Below, piece by piece: positions 1 to 6,028 of a DNA stretch of 7,308 nucleotides. Source of the stretch: Victivallales bacterium. GTDB lineage: Bacteria > Verrucomicrobiota > Lentisphaeria > Oligosphaerales > Oligosphaeraceae. The translations under genes and the position numbers were made by a program. How positions within the stretch are numbered: the stretch's first letter is position 1; each line of letters begins with the position of its first letter. The stretch is from NCBI GenBank assembly GCA_900771165.1, contig CAAGMX010000406.1:1-7308 (forward strand), read 5' to 3'. The notes beneath the pieces were generated by a model that was not told the origin of the DNA, did not search any database, and saw nothing but the letters and a program-made list of their open reading frames with translations.

Positions 1-1341
1 CTGCTCCTCCAGCTCCTTCTGGCGCTGCTGGAGAGTCTCTAGCTCCTTCCGGGTGGCTTCCAGGGTTTCCTGGGCTTCCTTCCGGGCCTGCTCCTGTTCC
101 TGAGTCTGGCGGAGACGGGCCTGTTCACTGGCATCCCGGGTCAGGGTCAGCTGGGCCTCCAGTTTTTCCCGCTCCGTCAGAAGCTGGTTCAATTCCGCCT
201 GGGCGGCCACATTCTGCTGCCGGGTCTGCTCTCCCTGGGCCTGGAGATCCTGGAGACGCTTCTGCTCGGCCTGGGCGGCCTCCTCCCACTGCTGACGCTG
301 CTGGCGCAGCTGCTGGGCCTGGGCGGCGGCTTCCTGGACCTGCTTCTCCAACAGGGCCATGCTCTCCTGGAGCTGGGCCGCCTGCTGCAAGGCCTCGTCA
401 CGGGACTGCTGGGCCTGACGCACCTTCTCCAGGGTTTCCTGGGCCAAGGTATCGGAGCGCTGCCGTTCCTCCTCCAGAGCCTTGGCCTCCGCCTGATAGG
501 CCTCCTCCTGACGCTTGGCCTCCTTCTGGAGCTTCTGGAGTTTTTCCTCGGCCTTCCGGGCCTCGTTCTCCCAGCGCTGGGAATCCTCCTGCACCAGCCG
601 TGCCTTGGCCTGGGCCTGCTGACGCTGGGTCTCCAGCTTCTGCTGCTCCGCCTCGGCCTGCTTCAGCGCATCCTGCCGGGCCTGGGCGGCCTCCTCCGCC
701 TTCCGCTGGGCTTCCCGGCGCTCCGCCTCCAGCTTCTGCGCCTCCGCCTGGAGCCCCTGGAGCTCCCGGCTCCGGGCATCCACCTGGGACTTCATCTCCT
801 CCGCCTGGCGCTGCAGCTCCGCCAGGGGAGCGGCGGCGGCCTTCGGGGCGGAAGCGTCCTCCAGGGGGCGGACATCCACCGGCGGCAGGGGCGCCGTGCC
901 CCGGCTCACGTAGTCGGCGCTGATCCAGGCGGTGGCCTGCGAGGGTGCCTGGACGCATACCCAGTCCCCGTCCTGGCGTCCTTCCCGCTGGAGGGTTTCC
1001 CCCTGCCGGGCTTCGTAGAAGGCGGTGAAATTTTCTCCGGGGCCGGTATGCACGGGGCAGGCTTCCGTGATCTCTATGCCTTTTTCGCCCAGTCCTTCGC
1101 CCCGGACCCAGCCCAGGACGGCCACGGGAAGGCGCACCTGCACCCACCGGTTGCCTTCCTCCCCCTGCTGGGAGAGGATTTCCACGGGAGTGCCCTCCGG
1201 CAGAATGGCCAGACGCTCATAGTAGGAGGCGGGCAATGCCCGCAGGGCCACGCCTTTACCGGTGACGTAGCCATTGGGTGTCTGTGCGTGGCAAAGGAGG
1301 ACGGCGCAGAAAAGAAGGAGTGCCGGAAGCCAGTTTCGCAT
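1..1341 (-). CDS. Secreted protein with two SH3-like domains and a long coiled coil (C-terminus beyond window)
   Basis: The frame is open from an ATG at 1341 through 447 codons to base 1 with no stop, so the C-terminus is missing. Residues 1-19 are a signal peptide (MRN, then a Leu/Ala-rich core ending CHA, cleavage probably before Q20); VLLC is a poor lipobox, so I do not call it a lipoprotein. Two bacterial SH3-like modules follow. The first, about 24-84, has VALRALPAS, a WVQV strand and LGWVRGEGL. The second, about 88-147, has CPVHTGPGENF, DWVCVQ and AWISADYVS, with cysteines at 95 and 129. A Pro/Ala linker (148-172) leads into an uninterrupted Gln/Glu/Ala/Leu/Arg-rich coiled coil from about 173 to the edge. 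SH3-like domains of this type commonly bind peptidoglycan or stem peptides, so an envelope role with a rod-like spacer is inferred. The precise function is unknown. It is separated from the membrane-protein gene by 127 bases. Confidence 0.85.
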   Translation of the reverse strand, partial: MRNWLPALLLFCAVLLCHAQTPNGYVTGKGVALRALPASYYERLAILPEGTPVEILSQQGEEGNRWVQVRLPVAVLGWVRGEGLGEKGIEITEACPVHTGPGENFTAFYEARQGETLQREGRQDGDWVCVQAPSQATAWISADYVSRGTAPLPPVDVRPLEDASAPKAAAAPLAELQRQAEEMKSQVDARSRELQGLQAEAQKLEAERREAQRKAEEAAQARQDALKQAEAEQQKLETQRQQAQAKARLVQEDSQRWENEARKAEEKLQKLQKEAKRQEEAYQAEAKALEEERQRSDTLAQETLEKVRQAQQSRDEALQQAAQLQESMALLEKQVQEAAAQAQQLRQQRQQWEEAAQAEQKRLQDLQAQGEQTRQQNVAAQAELNQLLTEREKLEAQLTLTRDASEQARLRQTQEQEQARKEAQETLEATRKELETLQQRQKELEEQ

Positions 1342-1468
1342 GGATGTGGAGGGTGAGGGCTGGGACGAAGAGAAAAACGCCAGAGGAAAACGGGACAATG
1401 TAACCGGAATCCCCGGGTCTGTGCCTGGGGGAGAAGGAATTAACGGAGGCAGCGAGGAGACGGGGGGA
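1342..1468 (-). promoter_or_regulatory. Intergenic gap that may hold the SH3-gene promoter or an upstream terminator
   Basis: This is the largest gap between genes in the window and is visibly richer in A+T than its surroundings. An imperfect inverted repeat sits at 1411-1430 (arms CCCCGGG and CCTGGGG, six-base loop). It pairs with one G-U on the plus strand but has an A-C mismatch on the minus strand, and no run of T follows directly, so it is not a standard intrinsic terminator. On the minus strand TTGTCC lies 17 bases before TTTCTC, a poor match to a sigma-70 promoter. The last ~34 bases before the ATG are C/T-rich with only two G and no Shine-Dalgarno site. I see no convincing element, only a plausible place for one. 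Confidence 0.3.
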
Positions 1469-3112
1469 TCAGGGAGCGAGGAGGGCATCCAGGGCTACCA
1501 GAGCCTGGAGGCGTGCCGTGGGGTAGGTCTTCTCCAGGAAGTAGCAGGTGGACAGGGTGTAGAATCCCTGGAATCCCCGGGGGCGGGTCACCTCCTGGTG
1601 GTTCCGGGAGGTGGCGAGGGCCTCTGGGAGGGCCAGGGAGTCGGCCATGGCCATCATGGCGGGAAAGGGGAGAAGGAGAGAGGGGGCCTTCAGTCCCCCA
1701 GGGCCCTGAAGAAGGGCTTCCAGCTGGCGCCGGGGGCGTCGGCAGGCTTCCTGGAGAGCCATTTCCTCGGGGGCGTTTTCCCAGGCATCCCGGAGGGTCT
1801 GGGCCAGGGTGGTGACCTGGGGGGCGGGGGCGAGGAGCCGGGCCATCTGGGCCCAGAGCCTGGTCTGGGGGATGACCTGGAGGCGCCGGAGGAAGGAATC
1901 CGATGTCAGTTCGTGGAGGATCAGTCTCTGGAAATTCTCCAGGGAAAGCCAGGCGGCGGGGATGTCCTGTCGCTGGAGGGCGTTGAGGAAACGCCACTGC
2001 TCCAGGCGGAAGACTCCCGGCATCAGGATGCCCAGGGGATGCGCCTCCAGGACTTCCTCCAGGGCGTCCAGGGCCTGAAGGGCGGGGCTCATCTGGCGAA
2101 GAAGTTCCTCCGAGGCTTCCCGGGAAGCCTCCGGCAGGGGCCAGGGAAGGTGTTCCGGGTTCTCTTCGGCCTGCTGGAGGAAGGTGTCCCAGAACAGGGG
2201 TGCGGGTTCCTGGTCATCCTGGAGAAGGACTACCTGCTCCAGAAGGGAGCCCAGATCCTTCTGCCGGAGGGCCAGGGCCCCTGCCTGAAGGCTTTCCTCC
2301 CGGGAGGCGGCTTCTTCGGGAGGACGGGCCGCCTTCTCCCGGCTCTGGAGGGTGGCGTAGGTGCCGCTGGAGAAGAGGAGGGAAAGGAGGAAGAGGGCCA
2401 GGGCGCTCCAGGCTCCCCGGTGCATCAAGGGGACAGGCTCGGGCAGGCACCGGCGGAAGAGGAGCAGGCGGAGGCCCCAGGAGGCGGCCGCCGCCAGGAT
2501 GCCCAGCAGGGGGAGCAGGGGGCCGGCTGCGGTGAGGAAGGCGGTGAGCTGATGGTCCAGGGCGTGGGGGAATCCCGTCAGGAGGCGGAAGGAGGCGGCG
2601 GGGAAGAGGGGGGCGGCGAAGAGGTCCAGGAGATGGAGAAAGAGCCATCCCAGGAGGAGCCATCCCAGAAGATGGAGGAGCCAGGCGGCCAGGGCCAGGG
2701 CCATTCCCTTTCTGTCCTGCCGGAATTCCCGGAGGAGAAGGAAGAGGAGCATGGCTTCCAGGATGGCCAGGGGGCCGGAGAGGGTGCCCAGGAAGCCGCC
2801 TCGGGGCCAGAGGACCTTCAGGGTCAGGAGGGCCACGGCGCACCAGTATGCGGTGTAGAGGAGTTTTTCCTGGCTGGTGAAGGGGGGGAGGGCCAGGGTG
2901 CGGTGGAAGCGGGCCACCTGGGTGCCGTATCCGGCCAGGAGGGTGAGGCTGCCGATGACCAGCAGATAGGCCGCGGTGCTGGTGGAAAGCCAGCCTAGGC
3001 ACCAGGCGCTCCAGAGGGAATGGAGGAGGGCCAGGGAGCCGAAGAGGGCCATGGCGAGGGCGCTGGCGGCCCGGCGGGCGTATTCCTGGAGGGGCGTGCG
3101 GGGGGCGGCCAT
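1469..3112 (-). CDS. Polytopic membrane protein with large helical C-terminal domain, function unknown
   Basis: A 547-residue protein that I do not recognise as a named family. The first ~252 residues are strongly hydrophobic and hold about seven membrane segments, near residues 15-38, 46-62, 84-101, 108-128, 138-162, 190-218 and 233-250. A Leu/Trp-rich stretch in the fifth segment (LLGWLLLGWL) is encoded by a 12-base direct repeat with a 15-base period at 2642-2668. Residues 253-547 are soluble, rich in Leu, Glu, Gln and Ala, and probably all-helical; no catalytic motif is visible. Leucine is exceptionally frequent throughout. The start at 3112 lies 10 bases after the stop of the preceding secreted-protein gene, so the two are almost certainly cotranscribed and may work together at the membrane. 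The 10-base spacer reads TCCTCCCGGC, which is not a ribosome-binding site. Conceivably it is a sensor or scaffold with a membrane anchor, but nothing in the sequence decides this. Confidence 0.8.
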   Translation of the reverse strand: MAAPRTPLQEYARRAASALAMALFGSLALLHSLWSAWCLGWLSTSTAAYLLVIGSLTLLAGYGTQVARFHRTLALPPFTSQEKLLYTAYWCAVALLTLKVLWPRGGFLGTLSGPLAILEAMLLFLLLREFRQDRKGMALALAAWLLHLLGWLLLGWLFLHLLDLFAAPLFPAASFRLLTGFPHALDHQLTAFLTAAGPLLPLLGILAAAASWGLRLLLFRRCLPEPVPLMHRGAWSALALFLLSLLFSSGTYATLQSREKAARPPEEAASREESLQAGALALRQKDLGSLLEQVVLLQDDQEPAPLFWDTFLQQAEENPEHLPWPLPEASREASEELLRQMSPALQALDALEEVLEAHPLGILMPGVFRLEQWRFLNALQRQDIPAAWLSLENFQRLILHELTSDSFLRRLQVIPQTRLWAQMARLLAPAPQVTTLAQTLRDAWENAPEEMALQEACRRPRRQLEALLQGPGGLKAPSLLLPFPAMMAMADSLALPEALATSRNHQEVTRPRGFQGFYTLSTCYFLEKTYPTARLQALVALDALLAP

Positions 3113-3122
3113 GCCGGGAGGA

Positions 3123-3809
3123 TCAGGGAAGGGCCAGGGTTTCCAGGGTCCAGGAGAGTTCCTGGGGGGCTTCCACTGTGATGGTCACAGGGGCGGTAGT
3201 GTGGAACCAGCCGGCGGATTCTCCCTGGACGGTCTGGGTGATTCTCTGGAAGAGAAGCTGCTGTTCCTGGGTGCGGACCGTGATCTTCATGGGAAGGGGC
3301 TTCTCTCCCCTGCCCACCAGTTTCCAGGGCTGGGCCTTGGGGGAGAAGGAAATCTGCTGGCTTCCTTCCCCGACCCAAATGCCCTGCTTGACCATCTTGG
3401 CCTGGGCAAACTCCTCCTGGGTGCTCTTCCACTTCCACTCCGTCAGGGAATCCAGATAGAGGTCCACCGACACATCCCATCCCCGGGAGTCCCCTTCCAC
3501 AATGAGGTAGGCCTTCTGATAGCCGGAGTAGTCCCGTCTTCCGGGGGAGAGGAGGTTTTTGGTGTCCACCACCACCCGGGAGGGGAGGGGCTTGGGGGAG
3601 CCGGAGGCGTCCACCAGGGTGATTTTCATGGGGGCCTTATGGCGTCCGGCGTAGTGGATGCGGAAATCGGCGCCGTAGAGGGGGATGACCTGGGTGCAGA
3701 CGGTGCCTCCGGCGCGCCATTGGAAGGCGCCTTTGACCCAGCGGGAGTCGTTGGCCTGGAGGGTGATTCCCAGGAGAAGGAGGAAAAGGAGAAGGGGGGA
3801 GGTTCTCAT
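3123..3809 (-). CDS. Small exported protein with two related beta-rich domains, function unknown
   Basis: A 228-residue protein. Residues 1-19 are a clear signal peptide (MRTSP, a Leu-rich core, then ITLQA with likely cleavage before N20). The mature part appears to be an internal duplication of one beta-sandwich-like module. Half one (about 24-116) contains FRIHYAGRHKAPMKITLVD, a middle strand, then AYLIVEGDSRGWDVSVD. Half two (about 145-222) contains WKLVGRGEKPLPMKITV, then APVTITVEAPQELSWTLE. Shared elements are P-M-K-I-T in the first third and a closing strand ending in Trp-x-x-x-hydrophobic. This strand pattern resembles small secreted beta-sandwich modules in which strands read as W-x-L followed by W-T-V, but that link is from memory. 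The only mature-region cysteine is C38, so there is no internal disulfide. It sits between argH (42 bases upstream) and the membrane-protein gene (10 bases downstream), suggesting export with, or binding to, that membrane protein. Confidence 0.8.
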   Translation of the reverse strand: MRTSPLLLFLLLLGITLQANDSRWVKGAFQWRAGGTVCTQVIPLYGADFRIHYAGRHKAPMKITLVDASGSPKPLPSRVVVDTKNLLSPGRRDYSGYQKAYLIVEGDSRGWDVSVDLYLDSLTEWKWKSTQEEFAQAKMVKQGIWVGEGSQQISFSPKAQPWKLVGRGEKPLPMKITVRTQEQQLLFQRITQTVQGESAGWFHTTAPVTITVEAPQELSWTLETLALP

Positions 3810-3851
3810 GAGAGGTGGGGGAGTGTGGGGAGAGGAGGGCGGGAGCGTGGG
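3810..3851 (-). promoter_or_regulatory. C-rich, G-poor leader of the two-domain secreted protein
   Basis: The 42 bases between the argH stop and the next ATG have only two G on the transcribed strand and are dominated by C, with CCTC, CTCC and CCAC words. There is no GGAGG-like element before the ATG; the last bases are CACCTCTC. Such composition could bind ribosomal protein S1 or Rho, which is inference. No promoter is visible in this short gap. Confidence 0.35.
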
Positions 3852-5228
3852 CTATTCCCGGGAGAGAGCCTGTTCCCAGCGCTGGAGCTGGGCTTCCACC
3901 TGGGCGGGGGCGGTGCCGCCCAGGAGATCTCGGGCCTGGGTGCTGTGACGGGGATCGAAGAGGGAGAGGAATTCCTCCGTGGCGGTGGGGATGGATTCCC
4001 GCATCAGGGCCAGGTCCGCCTGGGCCAGGGTGAGGCCCCGGTTCTGGCAGGCCGCCACAAAGCGTCCCACCTGATGATGGGCCTCCCGGAAGGGAACCCC
4101 CTGGCGCACCAGGGCTTCCGCCAGATCCGTGGCCATGAGGGAGGGATCCGAGGCGGCCTGGGCCATGCGTTCCTTCCGAAGCTTCACCGTGGCCATCATG
4201 GCAGTGAGGGTGCGCAGCACCAGGGAAACGGTGTCCACCGCATCGAAGAGTCCTTCCTTGTCCTCCTGGAGATCCCGGTTGTAGGTCAGGGGAAGCCCCT
4301 TCATGGTGGTGAGGAGCCCCATGAGGGCCGCATAGACCCGGCCGGTCTTTCCCCGGGTCAGCTCCGCCATGTCGGGATTCTTCTTCTGGGGCATCAGACT
4401 GCTGCCCGTGGTGAAGGCGTCCCCGATTTCCACAAAGGCGAATTCCTGACTGAACCAGAGGATGATGTCCTCCGCCAGGCGGGAGAGATGCATGGCGACA
4501 ATGGCCAGGTCCGCCAGGAATTCCAGGGAGACATCCCGGTCGGCCACGGCATCCATGGAGTTCTGGAGGACGGCCTCGAAGCCCAGTTCCCGGGCGACGA
4601 ATTCCCGGTCCAGGGGGAGGGTGGAGCCGGCCAGGGCCCCGGCCCCCAGGGGCAGACGGTTGATGCGGCGGCGGGTGTCGGCCAGCCGTTCCCGGTCCCG
4701 CTCCAGCATTTCCATGTAGGCCAGGAGATGGTGGGCGAAGAGGATGGGCTGGGCGTGCTGGAGATGGGTGAAGCCGGGCATGATGGCCTCCCGGTTTTGG
4801 GCGGCCAGGGTGTGGAGGGCCTTCTGGAAGGCCCGGATCTCCCCCTGGATCTGGTCGTCCACGTGGCGCAGATAGAGGCGTTCGTCCGTGGCGATCTGGT
4901 CATTCCGGGAGCGCCCGGTGTGTAGTCTGGCCCCGGCGGCCCCCACAAGCTGGGTGAGGCGGCTCTCCACATTCATGTGGATGTCCTCCATCTCCGTGTG
5001 GAAGACAAACTCCCCACGGTCCAGTTCCTCCTTGACCTGCTGGAGCCCCAGGAGGATCTTCTCGCCGTCCTCCTGGGGGATGATTCCCTGCCTGGCCAGC
5101 ATTTTGGCGTGGGCCATGCTACCCTGGATGTCGAAGGGATAGAGTCGTCGGTCGTAGCTGATGGATTCAGAGAGTCGGAGGACCAGGGCGTCGGGTCCCT
5201 CCTGAAAGCGTCCGTCCCAGAGAGGCAT
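3852..5228 (-). CDS. argH: Argininosuccinate lyase
   Basis: Argininosuccinate lyase splits argininosuccinate into arginine and fumarate, the last step of arginine synthesis, in the cytoplasm as a homotetramer of the fumarase/aspartase superfamily. The 458-residue protein is full length for the family. Diagnostic motifs seen: WDGRF near the N-terminus, HTGRSRNDQ at 103-111, THLQHAQP at 154-161 (H155 is the equivalent of the active-site histidine), and the superfamily signature GSSLMPQKKNPD at 275-286 with the catalytic serine (S276 by alignment to the known loop). The start is placed at 5228 because the family begins directly with a W-x-GRF segment. An in-frame ATG at 5309 would add a 27-residue Pro/His-rich extension that overlaps the GAF gene and looks like translated leader. 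No other arginine gene is in the window, so argH is separated from its pathway here. No Shine-Dalgarno site precedes it. Confidence 0.97.
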   Translation of the reverse strand: MPLWDGRFQEGPDALVLRLSESISYDRRLYPFDIQGSMAHAKMLARQGIIPQEDGEKILLGLQQVKEELDRGEFVFHTEMEDIHMNVESRLTQLVGAAGARLHTGRSRNDQIATDERLYLRHVDDQIQGEIRAFQKALHTLAAQNREAIMPGFTHLQHAQPILFAHHLLAYMEMLERDRERLADTRRRINRLPLGAGALAGSTLPLDREFVARELGFEAVLQNSMDAVADRDVSLEFLADLAIVAMHLSRLAEDIILWFSQEFAFVEIGDAFTTGSSLMPQKKNPDMAELTRGKTGRVYAALMGLLTTMKGLPLTYNRDLQEDKEGLFDAVDTVSLVLRTLTAMMATVKLRKERMAQAASDPSLMATDLAEALVRQGVPFREAHHQVGRFVAACQNRGLTLAQADLALMRESIPTATEEFLSLFDPRHSTQARDLLGGTAPAQVEAQLQRWEQALSRE

Positions 5229-5272
5229 AGTGGGTGGGGGTGGGTGTGAGGGTGGGGAGTGGAGAGGGGCGT
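5229..5272 (-). promoter_or_regulatory. C-rich, nearly G-free leader of argH
   Basis: The 44 bases between the GAF-gene stop and the argH ATG have a single G on the transcribed strand and consist mostly of C with scattered A and T (CCCAC, CCCTC and CACCC words). There is no Shine-Dalgarno sequence. It closely resembles in composition the leader of the next gene at 3810-3851. A role as an S1-binding enhancer or a Rho loading site is inferred only from composition. Confidence 0.4.
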
Positions 5273-6028
5273 TTAGCGGGTTTCGTCTTCGGGGGGATGG
5301 ACGATGCATTCCAGCAGCTGGCTGGCGGCGATGGTGATATGTCCCGGGGTGAAGCCGGCCCGATGGAGTTGTTTGTAGAAGGATTCCGCCAGGAGTTTCA
5401 CCACCTTTCCGGGGTTGCGCACGCTGGTGACCAGGAGGCGTTCGGCGGCCTTGGCGTTGCTGGTCTCCCCCTGTCTGGCGCTGTCCAGCACTTCCGGGGT
5501 GTTGAGGGTGAAGTGCTGTTCCAGCAGCTCGGAGGCCTTCATGTTCTCCACGATGAGGGAGACGAAGGGGCCCAGGAGGGAGAAGAGCTTTCGGCGGAGG
5601 GGGTCCCGGGAGTGGCTGGGATCCTTGGCGCCTCCGGTGATGAGATGTCCGATCCGGTTGCCCTTGAAGTAGATGGGCATGGCGATGATGGGGAACTTCA
5701 GCCCGGGGATCCCGGAGTTGATGTAGTTGATCTGGTGGGTGCTGCGCAGCTGGAAGAGGATGTTCTGGAGGCGGTCCGGGAGGATCAGGGGTTCCCGGTC
5801 CTTCAGCGGGGTGCCCTCCAGGCCCACGGGGGCCCGCACCACGAAGAGTTCCCGCTCCTCGTCCAGCATCAGGAGGGCGGCCTGGGTGGTGTCCATCAGA
5901 CGGCAGGTCAGGTCCACAATCTTGCGGAGTCCTTCGTCCACGGTGCAGGTGTCTTTGATGGCCTCGTTGAGAAGCATGAGGACATCGATGCTTCTCTCGA
6001 TAGGGCTCTGCTCTTCCAAGTCGCTCAT
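5273..6028 (-). CDS. GAF-domain protein
   Basis: A 251-residue cytoplasmic protein with no signal peptide. Residues about 12-165 have the layout of a GAF domain: an N-terminal helix (IERSIDVLMLLNEAI), a helix ending RLMDTTQAALLMLDE, a strand giving LFVVRAPVG, and the paired strands KFPIIAMPIYFKGNRIGHLITGG, followed by the long C-terminal GAF helix (LFSLLGPFVSLIVENM). GAF domains bind small ligands such as nucleotides or sense redox state. Residues 166-251 form a separate, probably helical tail (KVVKLLAESFYKQLHRAGF, then ITIAASQLLECIV) that I do not recognise. There is no kinase, cyclase, HD or helix-turn-helix output domain, so it may act by protein contact. Its ATG overlaps the holA stop (ATGA), which implies translational coupling, and a GGAAG element sits six bases upstream inside holA. 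The start is well supported by both. Confidence 0.85.
   Translation of the reverse strand: MSDLEEQSPIERSIDVLMLLNEAIKDTCTVDEGLRKIVDLTCRLMDTTQAALLMLDEERELFVVRAPVGLEGTPLKDREPLILPDRLQNILFQLRSTHQINYINSGIPGLKFPIIAMPIYFKGNRIGHLITGGAKDPSHSRDPLRRKLFSLLGPFVSLIVENMKASELLEQHFTLNTPEVLDSARQGETSNAKAAERLLVTSVRNPGKVVKLLAESFYKQLHRAGFTPGHITIAASQLLECIVHPPEDETR
6025..6028 (-). other. ATGA stop/start overlap joining holA and the GAF gene
   Basis: The holA TGA (6027-6025) and the GAF-gene ATG (6028-6026) share bases in the sequence ATGA. This four-base overlap is a typical arrangement for translational coupling, so the two products are expected to be made in linked amounts. Confidence 0.85.

Noticed and set aside
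13..19. Lipoprotein signal in the SH3 protein (VLLC near residues 14-17, minus-strand gene start)
   Set aside because: The coordinates given are residue numbers; the gene start is at base 1341. The residue before the cysteine is Leu instead of Ala, Gly or Ser, so a normal signal peptidase I site after A19 fits better.
1406..1581. Twelve-base direct repeat GGAATCCCCGGG at 1406-1417 and 1570-1581
   Set aside because: One copy is in the gap and the other codes for part of the membrane protein; the length is within what short-word bias in GC-rich DNA can give, and there are no further copies that I noticed.
1274..2998. A 574-codon plus-strand open frame opposite the membrane-protein gene
   Set aside because: It is in exact codon register with the minus-strand gene, so it stays open because that gene lacks TTA, CTA and TCA codons. 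Its product is Gly/Glu/Gln-rich low complexity with no recognisable domain, while the minus-strand frame gives a well-formed membrane protein.
2976..4925. A 649-codon plus-strand open frame opposite the secreted-protein gene and argH
   Set aside because: It is again the register complement, and it lies over argH, whose product is beyond doubt. The translation is Gly/His-rich and resembles no family.
5229..5309. N-terminal extension of ArgH from an ATG at 5309
   Set aside because: It would add 27 Pro/His/Arg-rich residues encoded by the end of the GAF gene and the C-rich leader, whereas the family begins at the W-x-GRF segment reached from the ATG at 5228.
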